A stretch of 53,100 nucleotides of DNA, taken from assembly GCA_015056795.1 (NCBI GenBank), contig SVFO01000015.1, positions 1-53,100 of the forward strand. The letters run 5' to 3'. Under the pieces are notes generated by a model. The model made no database searches and was not told where the DNA came from. It saw only the letters and a list, made by a program, of their open reading frames with translations. Positions 25,508 through 36,416 of the stretch are shown here, piece after piece; within the stretch, counting starts at the first letter, position 1, and every line of letters begins with the position of its first letter. The position numbers and the translations under genes were made by a program. Source of the DNA: Lachnospiraceae bacterium. GTDB taxonomy: Bacteria; Bacillota; Clostridia; Lachnospirales; Lachnospiraceae.

Positions 25508-28500
25508 ATGCCAGAAATGAACAAGGATAATTATCAGGCCATGACGTTTGATGCGATCAAGATCGGCCTGGCATCACCGGAGAAGATCCGCGAGTGGTCC
25601 CACGGTGAGGTAACGAAGCCTGAAACCATTAACTACAGGACTTTGAAGCCTGAAAGAGACGGTCTGTTCTGTGAGAGAATTTTTGGACCTCAGAAGGACT
25701 GGGAGTGTCATTGTGGTAAGTATAAAAAGATTCGCTATAAGGGCGTGGTCTGCGATCGTTGTGGCGTGGAAGTAACCAAGGCCAGCGTCCGCAGAGAGCG
25801 CATGGGTCACATCGAGCTTGCCGCTCCCGTGTCCCACATTTGGTATTTCAAGGGCATCCCCAGCCGTATGGGACTGATCCTGGATCTGTCTCCCCGCGTG
25901 CTGGAGAAGGTGCTGTACTTCGCTTCTTACATTGTACTGGATCCCGGCGAGAGCAATCTGGAGTACAAGCAGATCCTCTCCGAGAAGGAATATCAGTCCG
26001 CAAGAGAGACCTATGGCAACAAGTTCCGCGTTGGCATGGGCGCTGAGGCAATCAAGGAGCTTTTGCAGGCCATCGACCTGGAGAAGGAATCCGCAGAGCT
26101 CAGCGAGGGCCTTGCAGAGTCCACAGGACAGAAGCGTGCCCGCATCGTTAAACGTCTGGAGGTTGTGGAGGCATTCCGCGGCTCCCAGAATAAACCGGAG
26201 TGGATGGTGATGGACGTCATCCCCGTAATTCCCCCCGATCTTCGTCCCATGGTACAGCTGGACGGCGGACGTTTCGCAACCTCCGACCTGAATGATTTGT
26301 ACAGAAGAATCATCAACAGAAACAATCGTCTGAAGAGACTGCTTGAGCTCGGTGCGCCCGACATTATCGTTCGCAACGAGAAGAGAATGCTTCAGGAGGC
26401 AGTAGATGCCCTGATTGACAACGGCCGCCGCGGCAGACCCGTAACCGGCCCCGGAAACAGAGCACTGAAGTCCCTGTCTGACATGCTGAAGGGTAAATCC
26501 GGACGCTTCCGTCAGAACCTTTTGGGTAAGCGTGTAGACTACTCCGGACGTTCCGTTATCGTGGTTGGACCCGAGCTGAAGATTTATCAGTGCGGTCTTC
26601 CCAAGGAGATGGCCATCGAGCTGTTCAAGCCCTTCGTTATGAAGGAGCTGGTAGCTAAGGGCATCAGCCAGAACATTAAGAATGCAAAGAAACTGGTAGA
26701 GAGACTGGACACCCAGGTTTGGGACGTTCTCGAGGAGGTTATCAAGGAGCATCCCGTGATGCTGAACCGTGCACCAACATTGCATAGACTTGGTATCCAG
26801 GCATTTGAGCCCATCCTTGTAGAAGGTAAGGCAATCAAGCTGCATCCCCTCGTATGTACCGCATTTAACGCGGACTTCGATGGTGACCAGATGGCTGTGC
26901 ATCTTCCTCTGTCCGTTGAGGCTCAGGCAGAGTGCCGCTTCCTGCTCCTGTCTCCCAACAACCTTTTGAAGCCTTCCGACGGCGGCCCCGTGGCAGTGCC
27001 TTCGCAGGATATGGTGCTTGGTATTTACTACCTGACTCAGGAGAGACCCGGTGCCATTGGAGAAGGAAAGTTCTTCAAGAGCGTTAACGAAGCCATTTTG
27101 GCTTATGAGAACCAGGTAATTACCCTGCATTCCAAGATCAGCGTTCGCGTTACCAAGAAAGACGCTGACGGCAATGAAGTGACCGGGAATGTGGAATCCA
27201 CGCTGGGACGGTTCCTCTTCAATGAGATCCTTCCTCAGGACCTTGGATTTGTGGACAGAACCAATCCGGAGAATTTCCTGAAGCTGGAAGTGGACTTCCA
27301 TGTTGGTAAAAAGCAGTTAAAGCAGATCTTGGAGAAGGTCATCAACACCCACGGCGCGTCCAAGACCGCTGAGGTACTGGATGACGTGAAGGCCATCGGT
27401 TATAAGTACTCCACGAGAGCCGCCATGACCGTATCCATTTCCGACATGACCGTGCCTGCACAGAAGCCTCAGATGCTGGCTGACGCTCAGGCAACCGTAG
27501 ATAAGATTTCCGCAAACTTCCGTCGTGGTCTCATTACCGAGGAAGAGAGATATCGTGCAGTCGTTGAGACTTGGAACGAGACCGACCATGAACTTACCGA
27601 GGTACTGCTGAAGGGATTGGATAAGTATAACAACATCTTCATGATGGCTGACTCCGGTGCGCGTGGTTCCAACCAGCAGATTAAGCAGTTGGCCGGCATG
27701 CGTGGATTGATGGCAGATACCACTGGTAGAACCATCGAGCTGCCCATTAAGTCAAACTTCCGTGAGGGCTTGGACGTACTGGAGTACTTCATGTCCGCAC
27801 ATGGTGCTCGTAAGGGTCTGTCCGATACCGCACTTCGTACCGCTGACTCTGGTTACCTGACCAGAAGAATGGTTGACGTATCTCAGGAGCTGTCGATTCG
27901 TGAGACCGATTGCCGCAGAGATAAGGATGATCCGATCCCTGGCATGGTAGTTAAGGCCTTCACCGACGGTAAGGAAACTATCGAGAGCTTAAAGGATCGT
28001 ATCACTGGCAGATTTACCTGCGAGGACATCTTCGACAAGGATGGCAATATGATCGTGAAGCACAATCACATGATCACGCCCAGCCGTGCACAGAAGATCC
28101 TGACCGTAGGCGTTAATAAGGATGGCAACCCCATCGAAGAAGTAAAGATTCGTACGATTTTGACCTGTCGTTCCAAGTTCGGCATCTGCGCTAAGTGCTA
28201 TGGTGCGAACATGGCAACCGGCGAAGCAGTTCAGGTTGGTGAGGCAGTCGGCATTATCGCTGCACAGTCCATCGGTGAGCCTGGTACCCAGCTGACCATG
28301 AGAACCTTCCATACCGGTGGTGTGGCAGGTGACGATATTACGCAGGGTCTTCCCAGAGTAGAAGAGCTGTTCGAGGCTCGTAAGCCGAAGGGACTTGCAA
28401 TCATCGCAGAGTTCGGCGGCGTGGCCGAGATCCGCGACACCAAGAAGAAGCGTGAAGTTGTCATTACCAATGAAGAAACAGGAGAATCCAAGGCATATCT

Positions 28501-29158
28501 GATTCCCTACGGCTCCCGTATCAAGGTGATGGACGGGCAGGTGCTGGAGGCCGGCGATGAGTTGACCGAAGGTAGCGTTAATCCTCATGACCTGTTAAAG
28601 ATCAAGGGCATCCGCGCCGTACAGGATTACATGCTTCGCGAAGTACAGAGAGTTTATCGTCTGCAGGGCGTAGACATTGCAGATAAGCACATTGAAGTCA
28701 TCGTTCGTCAGATGCTGAAGAAGACTCGTATCGAGGACAGCGGAGACACCGAATTCCTTCCTGGCACCTTAGTTGACGTCCTTGATTTCGAGGACATGAA
28801 CGAGGAACTGAAGGCAGCGGGCAAGACCCCTGCGGAAGGCAAGCAGGTAATGCTTGGTATCACCAAGGCCGCTCTTGCAACGAACTCCTTCATGTCTGCA
28901 GCATCCTTCCAGGAGACCACGAAGGTTCTGACGGAAGCAGCCATCAAGGGTAAGGTAGATCCCCTGATCGGTCTGAAGGAGAACGTAATTATCGGTAAGC
29001 TGATTCCTGTTGGTACCGGTATGAAGAGATATCGCAACACGGTACTGAGCACGGATTCCCTTTCCGACGACAACATGATGATTCAGTTGTCCGAGGATGG
29101 CGAGGAAGAGCAGGAGATCAATATGATCACCGTTGCGGAGGAAGGCTCCGAGAACTAA
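25508..29158 (+). CDS. rpoC: RNA polymerase beta-prime subunit
   Basis: A 1216-aa beta-prime subunit. The N-terminal zinc site is visible (ECHCGKYK and CDRCGVEV), the catalytic Mg-binding loop is [15 protein letters not shown], and the second zinc site comprises [14 protein letters not shown]. The trigger-loop and bridge-helix region ([35 protein letters not shown]) is intact. AAAGGGAG precedes ATG 25508 in the 90-base gap after rpoB. A 13-bp hairpin follows its stop. Confidence 0.98.
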   Translation: MPEMNKDNYQAMTFDAIKIGLASPEKIREWSHGEVTKPETINYRTLKPERDGLFCERIFGPQKDWECHCGKYKKIRYKGVVCDRCGVEVTKASVRRERMGHIELAAPVSHIWYFKGIPSRMGLILDLSPRVLEKVLYFASYIVLDPGESNLEYKQILSEKEYQSARETYGNKFRVGMGAEAIKELLQAIDLEKESAELSEGLAESTGQKRARIVKRLEVVEAFRGSQNKPEWMVMDVIPVIPPDLRPMVQLDGGRFATSDLNDLYRRIINRNNRLKRLLELGAPDIIVRNEKRMLQEAVDALIDNGRRGRPVTGPGNRALKSLSDMLKGKSGRFRQNLLGKRVDYSGRSVIVVGPELKIYQCGLPKEMAIELFKPFVMKELVAKGISQNIKNAKKLVERLDTQVWDVLEEVIKEHPVMLNRAPTLHRLGIQAFEPILVEGKAIKLHPLVCTAFNADFDGDQMAVHLPLSVEAQAECRFLLLSPNNLLKPSDGGPVAVPSQDMVLGIYYLTQERPGAIGEGKFFKSVNEAILAYENQVITLHSKISVRVTKKDADGNEVTGNVESTLGRFLFNEILPQDLGFVDRTNPENFLKLEVDFHVGKKQLKQILEKVINTHGASKTAEVLDDVKAIGYKYSTRAAMTVSISDMTVPAQKPQMLADAQATVDKISANFRRGLITEEERYRAVVETWNETDHELTEVLLKGLDKYNNIFMMADSGARGSNQQIKQLAGMRGLMADTTGRTIELPIKSNFREGLDVLEYFMSAHGARKGLSDTALRTADSGYLTRRMVDVSQELSIRETDCRRDKDDPIPGMVVKAFTDGKETIESLKDRITGRFTCEDIFDKDGNMIVKHNHMITPSRAQKILTVGVNKDGNPIEEVKIRTILTCRSKFGICAKCYGANMATGEAVQVGEAVGIIAAQSIGEPGTQLTMRTFHTGGVAGDDITQGLPRVEELFEARKPKGLAIIAEFGGVAEIRDTKKKREVVITNEETGESKAYLIPYGSRIKVMDGQVLEAGDELTEGSVNPHDLLKIKGIRAVQDYMLREVQRVYRLQGVDIADKHIEVIVRQMLKKTRIEDSGDTEFLPGTLVDVLDFEDMNEELKAAGKTPAEGKQVMLGITKAALATNSFMSAASFQETTKVLTEAAIKGKVDPLIGLKENVIIGKLIPVGTGMKRYRNTVLSTDSLSDDNMMIQLSEDGEEEQEINMITVAEEGSEN

Positions 29159-29178
29159 TCCATTATGACGTGAGTTTT

Positions 29179-29208
29179 GAATCGGCCGCCCAATCGGGCG
29201 GCCGATTC
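29179..29208. terminator. Strong 13-bp hairpin after rpoC
   Basis: GAATCGGCCGCCC (29179-29191) and GGGCGGCCGATTC (29196-29208) pair perfectly around AATC. No T run follows, so termination may be partial. The rest of the gap to 29381 has two related stretches (CTTATTTACAAGCGTCC, CTTGTTTACGAGCGCCC) and no clear promoter. Confidence 0.6.
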
Positions 29209-29381
29209 TCACATACAAATGTCGGCCAAGTTCTTATTTACAAGCGTCCACCAGGTCCTTGTTTACGAGCGCCCGTCGACGGAAGTCCCCATGGAACGGC
29301 TCGGACAGCACTAAGCTCAACGACTGTCTTCATGGAGTGGGAAATTTTTGCAGAACATTAAGACGGAAAAAGGAGAACACA

Positions 29382-30224
29382 ATGAAGGTTTTTGTAACGG
29401 GAGTAAGGGGACAGCTGGGATTTGACGTCGTAAGGGAATTGGAAAAGAGGGGAATGGAAGCAATCGGCGTGGACATCGAAGAGATGGACATTACGGATGC
29501 AGAGAGCGTGGATCGCGTGATCACGCAGGCAAATCCCGATGCGGTCATTCACTGTGCAGCGTACACGGCAGTAGATGCAGCGGAGGACAATGAGGCGATC
29601 TGTCGGAAGGTCAATGCTGACGGCCCCAGAAATATTGCGAAGGTTTGTAAGAAGCTGGGAATCAAGATGATTCAGATCAGCACGGATTACGTGTTTGACG
29701 GTCAGGGAGAGAAGCCCTGGGAGCCTGAGGATCCCTGTGGACCGAAGACAGTATATGGACTTACAAAGCGCGAGGGCGAGCTTGCAGTAATGGAGACGCT
29801 GGATGAGTATTTCATTGTCCGCATCGCGTGGGTGTTTGGCGTGAACGGCAAGAATTTCGTGAAGACCATGCTGCGTCTGGCTGAGACACATGATACCTTG
29901 ACCGTTGTGAGCGATCAGTTTGGTTCACCGACCTATACATATGATCTGGCAAGGCTTTTGGTGGACATGGTGCAGACGGACAAGTATGGCATCTATCATG
30001 CGACGAACGAGGGCTTCTGCTCTTGGTATGAGTTCGCAAAGGCCATTTTTGAAAAGGCTGGAAAGAATGTCACCGTGAAGCCGGTGACGACTGCAGAGTA
30101 TGGCGCGAAGGCATTTCGCCCTGCCAACAGCCGCATGAGTAAGGAAAAGCTGACGGAGAATGGGTTCGAGAGATTGCCTGCCTGGGAGGATGCTTTGGAC
30201 AGATATTTAAAGGAAATCCTTTAA
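29382..30224 (+). CDS. rfbD: dTDP-4-dehydrorhamnose reductase
   Basis: A 280-aa short-chain dehydrogenase of the RmlD type, which reduces dTDP-4-keto-L-rhamnose with NAD(P)H in the last step of dTDP-rhamnose synthesis. The nucleotide fold (MKVFVTGVRGQLGFDVV), ISTDYVFDG, the catalytic YGLTKREGE (YxxxK) and the C-terminal RPANSRMSKEKL are all present. ATG 29382 has AAGGAG 6 bases upstream; an open extension to 29259 is not needed. No other rml gene is nearby, and the gene sits between rpoC and rpsL, an unusual place. Confidence 0.93.
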   Translation: MKVFVTGVRGQLGFDVVRELEKRGMEAIGVDIEEMDITDAESVDRVITQANPDAVIHCAAYTAVDAAEDNEAICRKVNADGPRNIAKVCKKLGIKMIQISTDYVFDGQGEKPWEPEDPCGPKTVYGLTKREGELAVMETLDEYFIVRIAWVFGVNGKNFVKTMLRLAETHDTLTVVSDQFGSPTYTYDLARLLVDMVQTDKYGIYHATNEGFCSWYEFAKAIFEKAGKNVTVKPVTTAEYGAKAFRPANSRMSKEKLTENGFERLPAWEDALDRYLKEIL

Positions 30225-30283
30225 AATCAGTAGTTTTGTAGTATAATTTTGGCAAAATTCCCGCAAAATAAGGAAAAATCCCA

Positions 30284-30312
30284 TTGACAACGTATTTTGA
30301 AACATTTATACT
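30284..30312 (+). promoter_or_regulatory. Promoter of rpsL-rpsG-fusA
   Basis: A perfect -35 TTGACA (30284-30289), spacer 17, and -10 TATACT (30307-30312). The leader to rpsL is about 88 nt. A lone TATAAT at 30242 has no matching -35. Confidence 0.82.
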
Positions 30313-30406
30313 ATTTGAGTGTGCCCCCAAAGGAACCTTTTTGATAGGAGAGGTTTTGTTGGGGTTACAAATGTACAAATCATAAAAAAGAAAGAGGTGA
30401 AACAGA

Positions 30407-30829
30407 ATGCCAACATTTAACCAGTTAGTTAGAAAGGGACGCCAGACTTCCGTAAAGAAGTCCACCGCACCTGCGCTGCAGAAGGGTTACAACTCCCTGC
30501 ACAAGAAGGCAACGGATATCTCCGCTCCTCAGAAGCGTGGCGTATGTACCGCAGTGAAGACGGCTACCCCTAAGAAGCCTAACTCTGCTCTGAGAAAGAT
30601 CGCCAGAGTTCGTCTTTCTAACGGAATTGAAGTGACCAGCTATATCCCCGGTGAAGGCCACAACCTTCAGGAGCATAGCGTGGTTCTGATCCGTGGCGGT
30701 AGAGTAAAGGACCTGCCCGGTACCAGATATCACATCATCCGTGGTACTTTGGATACCGCAGGCGTTGCAAACCGCAAGCAGGCTCGTTCCAAGTACGGCG
30801 CTAAGAGACCCAAGGCTGCTAAGAAGTAA
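30407..30829 (+). CDS. rpsL: Ribosomal protein S12
   Basis: A 140-aa decoding-site protein ([34 protein letters not shown]). The lysines at the two usual streptomycin-resistance positions look wild-type (PKKPNS and GRVKDLPG). It is first in the str operon. GAGGTG stands upstream of ATG 30407. A GGAGCGT/ACGCTCC hairpin lies in the 179-base gap to rpsG, possibly an S7-type control or processing site. Confidence 0.98.
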   Translation: MPTFNQLVRKGRQTSVKKSTAPALQKGYNSLHKKATDISAPQKRGVCTAVKTATPKKPNSALRKIARVRLSNGIEVTSYIPGEGHNLQEHSVVLIRGGRVKDLPGTRYHIIRGTLDTAGVANRKQARSKYGAKRPKAAKK

Positions 30830-30975
30830 GTCGGGCAGTTAACGTGACTTACAAATGGGAGCGTCGCGTACGCTCCGGGACCACAAAAACGGAACTAAGA
30901 AAAGTGTTGGAATTCTGTAATACAGATATACCGCACGAACACTTGGGGAAACACATGTGAGTACCGTTGAATTAA

Positions 30976-31479
<504 letters not shown>

Positions 31480-31506
31480 TTTTGCTAGGACGATAGGAGG
31501 AAATCA

Positions 31507-33666
31507 ATGGCTGGAAGAGAATATCCATTAGAGAGAACCAGAAATATTGGTATCATGGCTCATATCGATGCTGGTAAGACGACGACTACCGAGCGTATTT
31601 TGTACTACACCGGTATTAACTACAAGATTGGTGATACGCACGAAGGTACCGCAACCATGGACTGGATGGAGCAGGAGAAGGAGAGAGGTATTACTATCAC
31701 CTCCGCTGCAACCACCTGTCACTGGACTCTTGAGAAAGAGACCAAGCCCATGGAGGGTGCTTTAGAGCATCGTATCAACATCATTGATACCCCTGGTCAC
31801 GTAGACTTTACCGTAGAGGTTGAGCGTTCCCTGAGAGTACTGGACGGCGCCGTTGGCGTGTTCTGTGCAAAGGGTGGCGTTGAGCCCCAGTCCGAGAACG
31901 TATGGCGTCAGGCTGACACCTACAACGTTCCTCGTATGGCATTCATCAACAAGATGGACATCCTGGGTGCAAACTTCTATGCCTGCGTTGAGCAGATCAA
32001 GAACAGACTTGGAAAGAACGCCATCGTTCTGCAGCTTCCCATCGGTAAGGAAGATGAGTTCAAGGGAATCATCGACCTGTTCGAGATGAAGGCCTACATC
32101 TATAACGACGAGAAGGGTGAGGACATCACCGTTACCGACGATCTGGGTGACTTGGCTGACGAAGCAGAGCTGTATCATCAGGAGCTCATCGAGAAGGTTT
32201 GTGAGCTCGATGACGATCTGACCATGATGTATCTTGAGGGCGAAGAGCCCAGCGTTGAGCAGCTGAAAGCCGCTCTGAGAAAGGGTACCTGTGAGTGTAC
32301 GGCAGTTCCCGTATGCTGTGGTACCGCATATAGAAACAAGGGTGTTCAGAAGCTCCTTGATGCAATCATCGAGTATATGCCTTCACCTCTTGACATCCCT
32401 CCCATCAAGGGCGTTGACAAGGATGGCAATGAGACCGTAAGACATTCCTCCGATGAGGAGCCTTTCGCAGCATTGGCATTCAAGATCATGAGCGATCCCT
32501 TTGTTGGTAAGCTTGCTTACTTCCGTGTATATTCCGGAACCATCAACAGTGGTTCTTATGTTTATAACTCCAGCAAGGACAAGAAGGAGCGCGTAGGCCG
32601 TCTCTTGCAGATGCATGCGAACAAGCGTGCAGAGCTGGATAAGGTTTACTCCGGAGATATCGCAGCAGCAGTTGGATTTAAGTTCACCACGACTGGTGAC
32701 ACCATCTGTGACGAGCAGCATCCCGTAATCCTTGAGTCCATGGAGTTCCCTGAGCCCGTTATCGAGCTCGCAATTGAGCCTAAGACCAAGGCTGGTCAGG
32801 GCAAGATGGGCGAGGCACTCGCAAAGCTGGCTGAGGAAGATCCTACCTTCCGTGCTCATACAAACGTTGAGACTGGTCAGACCATCATCGCTGGTATGGG
32901 TGAGCTCCATCTGGAGATCATCGTTGACCGTCTGCTTCGTGAGTTCAAGGTAGAAGCTAACGTTGGTGCTCCTCAGGTTGCTTATAAGGAAGCATTTACG
33001 AAGGCAGTAGAAGTAGATTCCAAGTATGCTAAGCAGTCTGGTGGTCGTGGTCAGTACGGTCATTGTAAGGTGAAATTCGAGCCCATGGAGGCTAACTGCA
33101 CCAAGTTTGAATTTGATCCTAAGGCGAACATCCTGATCAACGATCCTCCTACACTCCTGTTCGAGTCCACCGTTGTCGGCGGTGCTATTCCTAAGGAATA
33201 CATCCCCGCTGTCGGCGAAGGTATTCAGGAAGCTGCACAGGCAGGTATCCTTGGCGGATTCCCTGTACTGGGCGTACACGCTAACGTATACGACGGTTCC
33301 TATCATGAGGTTGACTCCTCCGAAATGGCATTCCACATTGCTGGTTCCATGGCATTCAAGGAGGCAATGCAGAAGGCAGCGCCTGTTCTGCTTGAGCCCA
33401 TCATGAAGGTTGAGGTTACCATGCCCGAGGAGTACATGGGCGATGTTATCGGCGACCTGAACTCCCGTCGTGGCCGTGTAGAAGGTATGGATGACATCGG
33501 CGGCGGCAAGATGGTACGTGCGTTCGTTCCCCTTGCTGAGATGTTCGGTTACTCCACCGACCTTCGTTCCAAGACCCAGGGTCGTGGAAACTACTCCATG
33601 TTCTTTGAAAAGTACGAGCCCGTTCCTAAGAATGTTCAGGAGAAGGTTCTTGCTGCAAAGAAGTAA
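31507..33666 (+). CDS. fusA: Translation elongation factor G
   Basis: A 719-aa translocation GTPase, slightly longer than the usual 690-700. The G motifs are [17 protein letters not shown] and NKMD, and the switch region reads [14 protein letters not shown]. Domain IV has GGRGQYGH, and the C-terminus has [19 protein letters not shown] short insertion ([12 protein letters not shown]) precedes the DTPGH motif. It is third in the str operon. Confidence 0.97.
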   Translation: MAGREYPLERTRNIGIMAHIDAGKTTTTERILYYTGINYKIGDTHEGTATMDWMEQEKERGITITSAATTCHWTLEKETKPMEGALEHRINIIDTPGHVDFTVEVERSLRVLDGAVGVFCAKGGVEPQSENVWRQADTYNVPRMAFINKMDILGANFYACVEQIKNRLGKNAIVLQLPIGKEDEFKGIIDLFEMKAYIYNDEKGEDITVTDDLGDLADEAELYHQELIEKVCELDDDLTMMYLEGEEPSVEQLKAALRKGTCECTAVPVCCGTAYRNKGVQKLLDAIIEYMPSPLDIPPIKGVDKDGNETVRHSSDEEPFAALAFKIMSDPFVGKLAYFRVYSGTINSGSYVYNSSKDKKERVGRLLQMHANKRAELDKVYSGDIAAAVGFKFTTTGDTICDEQHPVILESMEFPEPVIELAIEPKTKAGQGKMGEALAKLAEEDPTFRAHTNVETGQTIIAGMGELHLEIIVDRLLREFKVEANVGAPQVAYKEAFTKAVEVDSKYAKQSGGRGQYGHCKVKFEPMEANCTKFEFDPKANILINDPPTLLFESTVVGGAIPKEYIPAVGEGIQEAAQAGILGGFPVLGVHANVYDGSYHEVDSSEMAFHIAGSMAFKEAMQKAAPVLLEPIMKVEVTMPEEYMGDVIGDLNSRRGRVEGMDDIGGGKMVRAFVPLAEMFGYSTDLRSKTQGRGNYSMFFEKYEPVPKNVQEKVLAAKK

Positions 33667-33677
33667 TTTAAGAATGA

Positions 33678-33703
33678 TTCCAGGCGGCAAAAGCCGTCTG
33701 GAA
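33678..33703. terminator. Hairpin after fusA
   Basis: TTCCAGGCGGC (33678-33688) pairs with GCCGTCTGGAA (33693-33703) across an AAAA loop, with one G-U. The lack of a T run suggests a 3'-end stabiliser or partial terminator before the separate tuf promoter. Confidence 0.5.
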
Positions 33704-33734
33704 ATAAGAAATATCTATATTTCCAAAATTTAAC

Positions 33735-33763
33735 TTGAAAAAATGTCCAAGATTTAATATAAT
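33735..33763 (+). promoter_or_regulatory. Promoter of tuf
   Basis: -35 TTGAAA (33735-33740), spacer 17, perfect -10 TATAAT (33758-33763). In the 80-nt leader, CCGAAGTG (33788-33795) and CACTTCGG (33805-33812) form a hairpin ahead of the ribosome site. Confidence 0.85.
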
Positions 33764-33849
33764 TAAGGATAGCCGAGTTAAATCACGCCGAAGTGCGGGA
33801 TAACCACTTCGGTGAGTAAAAAACAGATTGTTATAGGAGGATTCAAGTA

Positions 33850-35037
33850 ATGGCAAAAGCTAAATTTGAAAGAACCAAGGCCCATTGTAACATTGGTACC
33901 ATCGGCCACGTTGACCATGGTAAAACCACTCTGACCGCAGCTATCACCAAGGTGCTTGCTGAGAGAGTTCCTGGAAACGAGAAGGTAGACTTCGAGAATA
34001 TCGATAAGGCTCCCGAAGAGAGAGAGCGTGGTATCACCATTTCTACCGCACACGTTGAGTATCAGACCGAGAAGAGACACTATGCACACGTTGACTGCCC
34101 TGGCCATGCTGACTATGTAAAGAACATGATCACTGGTGCAGCTCAGATGGATGGTGCTATCCTCGTTGTAGCAGCTACCGATGGCGTTATGGCACAGACC
34201 AAGGAGCACATCCTTCTGTCCCGTCAGGTAGGCGTACCTTACATTGTAGTATTCATGAACAAGTGCGACATGGTTGACGATCCCGAGCTCCTTGAGCTGG
34301 TTGAGATGGAGATCACCGAGCAGCTTGAAGAGTACGACTTCACCGATTGCCCTATCATCAAGGGTTCCGCTCTGAAGGCTCTGGAAGATCCCAGCAGCGA
34401 GTGGGGCGACAAGATCATGGAGCTTATGCACACCGTTGACGAGTATATTCCTGATCCTCAGCGTGACACCGACAAGCCTTTCCTTATGCCTGTCGAGGAC
34501 GTATTCACCATTACCGGTCGTGGTACCGTTGCTACCGGCCGTGTAGAGCGTGGTACCCTTCACCTCAATGAGGAAGTTGAAATCGTTGGTATCAAGGAAG
34601 AGACCAAGAAGACCGTTGTTACCGGTATCGAGATGTTCCGTAAGATGCTTGACGAGGCTATGGCTGGTGATAACATCGGCGCACTGCTTCGCGGCGTTCA
34701 GAGAACCGAGATCGAGCGTGGCCAGGTTTTGGCTAAGCCCGGTAGCGTAAAGTGCCACAAGAAGTTCACCGCTCAGGTTTACGTACTGACCAAGGACGAG
34801 GGTGGCCGTCATACTCCTTTCTTCAACAACTATCGTCCTCAGTTCTACTTCAGAACCACCGACGTTACCGGCGTTTGCAACCTTCCTGCTGGTACCGAGA
34901 TGTGCATGCCTGGCGATAACGTTGAGATGACCATCGAGCTGATCCATCCCATCGCTATGGAGCAGGGTCTTACCTTCGCTATCCGTGAGGGTGGCCGTAC
35001 CGTTGGTTCCGGACGTGTTGCTACCATTATCGAGTAA
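33850..35037 (+). CDS. tuf: Translation elongation factor Tu
   Basis: A 395-aa GTPase delivering aminoacyl-tRNA. The GTP motifs [21 protein letters not shown] and NKCDMVDD are intact, and the C-terminus ends [23 protein letters not shown] precedes ATG 33850. It has its own promoter despite following fusA. Codon choice is strongly biased, as expected for a highly expressed gene. Confidence 0.98.
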   Translation: MAKAKFERTKAHCNIGTIGHVDHGKTTLTAAITKVLAERVPGNEKVDFENIDKAPEERERGITISTAHVEYQTEKRHYAHVDCPGHADYVKNMITGAAQMDGAILVVAATDGVMAQTKEHILLSRQVGVPYIVVFMNKCDMVDDPELLELVEMEITEQLEEYDFTDCPIIKGSALKALEDPSSEWGDKIMELMHTVDEYIPDPQRDTDKPFLMPVEDVFTITGRGTVATGRVERGTLHLNEEVEIVGIKEETKKTVVTGIEMFRKMLDEAMAGDNIGALLRGVQRTEIERGQVLAKPGSVKCHKKFTAQVYVLTKDEGGRHTPFFNNYRPQFYFRTTDVTGVCNLPAGTEMCMPGDNVEMTIELIHPIAMEQGLTFAIREGGRTVGSGRVATIIE

Positions 35038-35038
35038 T

Positions 35039-35086
35039 GTCGCGAGTAATGAGAAGCGAATAGTCGCGAGTAATGAAAGCGAATTA
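35039..35086 (+). repeat. Tandem 24-nt duplication after tuf
   Basis: Two adjacent copies start with GTCGCGAGTAATGA (35039-35062 and 35063-35086). The tuf stop region itself reads CGAGTAATG, a third partial copy. Confidence 0.7.
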
Positions 35087-35098
35087 GCACGAAATAAC

Positions 35099-35139
35099 AA
35101 AGAGCTCAGAGCAAGCTTGCTTGCATCTGAGCTCTTTTT
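35099..35139 (+). terminator. Terminator of tuf
   Basis: AAAGAGCTCAGA (35099-35110) pairs with TCTGAGCTCTTT (35126-35137), with a T run to 35139. A GCAAGCTTGC stem sits in the loop. Confidence 0.92.
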
Positions 35140-35156
35140 GTTTCGGGCGTTTGTTT

Positions 35157-35195
35157 GCGGCGAATGCCGCGAACATGAGGAACCGCTTCGCGGTT
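35157..35195 (+). repeat. Two mini-hairpins after the tuf terminator
   Basis: GCGGC-GAAT-GCCGC (35157-35170) and AACCGC-TTC-GCGGTT (35181-35195); the second contains GCTTCGC, the complement of the GCGAAGC core seen in other spacers. Confidence 0.55.
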
Positions 35196-35227
35196 TCGAA
35201 TTCGCTTCGTGGTTAATACGAATACAC

Positions 35228-35256
35228 TTGCAATCTATTTCCCCATGTGTTATGCT
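35228..35256 (+). promoter_or_regulatory. Possible promoter reading through the alternating array
   Basis: -35 TTGCAA (35228-35233), spacer 17, -10 TATGCT (35251-35256) with TG before it. Transcription from here would cross the whole repeat array before the nuclease-like gene, giving a leader of about 380 nt. A bulged hairpin (CACT/AGTG with GAAAA/TTTTC, 35262-35287) follows the start. Confidence 0.45.
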
Positions 35257-35365
35257 TATCTCACTGTTGAAAAGTCTATTTTCAGTGATCGTCATTCCGA
35301 AGTTTCATTCAAATTTTCCTGTTTTTGATCAAAAGCATCAAATTAGGCCTTTGCGTTGCGATATT

Positions 35366-35617
35366 GTTGCCTTTTTTGAAAACTAGAGTTTTAGAGGCAA
35401 CAAAAAAGACAAGCAAGTGCCGCTATGTTGTCTTTTAGCTTGCTATGATAGAAGATAAGCAACATATAAGCGATGCCAATGATTCCGCGTTGCCTTTCGC
35501 TCAAGAAGATAGTCTAGAAAGCAACAAAGCTAGGCCTGTAGACTTTTCTTTGTTGTTCAAGATTTTTTTAGGGACATATGAGGCAACATAATGGATTAGA
35601 GAGGAATGGTTTGTTGC
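35366..35617 (+). repeat. Alternating 31-bp array of the ARGCAACAWA motif
   Basis: Nine motif copies alternate in orientation: GTTGC 35366, GCAAC 35397, GTTGT 35427, GCAAC 35459, GTTGC 35489, GCAAC 35521, GTTGT 35552, GCAAC 35583, GTTGC 35613. Spacings are 31, 30, 32, 30, 32, 31, 31 and 30. The forward copies read (A/G)GCAACA(A/T)A, and three of the reverse ones read GTTG(C/T)CTTT. Neighbours can pair in either register as hairpins, for example TTGTTGCCT with AGGCAACAA (35364-35403). Sequences between the motifs are not conserved. An extra GTTGC lies at 35355. No gene is seen between 35038 and 35645. Confidence 0.75.
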
Positions 35618-35645
35618 ATAAAGATTTCATAGGGGGTATGAATTC

Positions 35646-36416
35646 ATGAAAAAAGCGATAAGTAGTGAGTTACAGAAACTGGAAAGCATTAAGAGGTCCA
35701 TCCAGATTTCCCAAAATAAATCTCCAGAGATGTTATATTGCAGGAAAATCAGGGGGCACTATCAGTATTATGTTGGGAAGGAATATGTAAGCAAGAAAAA
35801 GAATGAAAAAAGAATTCAGATGCTTGCTCTAAAAGAATATCGAGAGAAGCTGAATCCACTTCTGGAGAAAGCCATTGGACATTTAAAGGTTGCACAAAAA
35901 TCTCTCGAGCGTTTATCTGAAGTGTACGAACAGATGCACGAGGGTAAGCAAGCTCTATTCGAGCCTGACATTATTCCATTATCCAAGAAGATTCAAGATT
36001 TCAACAACGTAACCTATGAGGGTTTGCCATTCGCGGAAAGTGACAAGTCAGACTACCATACATATCGAGGCGAGCGCGTGCGGTCCAAGTCGGAGAAAAT
36101 CATTGCGGATGAGTTGGACAGGCATGGAATCCCCTATCATTACGAAATGCCGTTGTTACTTCGCGTTGATGGGCAGATGAAGGAGTTTCATCCGGACTTT
36201 ACGATCATGAATGTTACAACGGGCGAAGTAAAGTACTTGGAGCATCTTGGCATGATGGACAATCCCAGTTACTATAATAACGTACTGGCAAAACTGGATA
36301 TTTATGAACGAAATGGCCTGCTCATCGGCAGGGATGTCATCCTACTTCATGAAAGCACTGTCCGGCCATTGAATACAAGAATCATTGCAGATTACATACA
36401 GGAATTCCTGGTCTAA
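35646..36416 (+). CDS. PD-(D/E)XK nuclease-like protein, 256 aa
   Basis: The N-terminal 110 residues are helical and charged (ELQKLESIKRSIQISQNKSP; a basic GHYQYYVGKEYVSKKKNEKR; then coiled-coil-like helices). The C-terminal half has a PD-(D/E)XK-like order: E151 in VRSKSEKIIADEL, D184 in HPDFTIM, and E199-H200 in LEHLGMMD. I know similar uncharacterised proteins from gut Clostridia, where YWEHLG-type motifs are conserved. The lysine of the classic motif is replaced by histidine, so activity is uncertain. ATG 35646 follows GGGGG at about 11 bases. The gene starts right after the alternating array. Role unknown; a defence or mobile-DNA function is conceivable. Confidence 0.7.
   Translation: MKKAISSELQKLESIKRSIQISQNKSPEMLYCRKIRGHYQYYVGKEYVSKKKNEKRIQMLALKEYREKLNPLLEKAIGHLKVAQKSLERLSEVYEQMHEGKQALFEPDIIPLSKKIQDFNNVTYEGLPFAESDKSDYHTYRGERVRSKSEKIIADELDRHGIPYHYEMPLLLRVDGQMKEFHPDFTIMNVTTGEVKYLEHLGMMDNPSYYNNVLAKLDIYERNGLLIGRDVILLHESTVRPLNTRIIADYIQEFLV

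Noticed and set aside
25574..27301. 575-codon open frame antisense to rpoC
   Set aside because: Same cause as the rpoB shadow; the low-complexity translation matches no family.
30540..30720. Streptomycin-resistance change in rpsL
   Set aside because: Both key lysines are present.
33778..35295. 505-codon open frame antisense to tuf
   Set aside because: It spans the tuf gene, promoter and terminator on the opposite strand and reflects codon bias only.
35366..35617. CRISPR array
   Set aside because: The period is about 62 bases with palindromic ends, but the supposed 36-nt repeats share only their terminal 5-9 bases and no cas genes are near.
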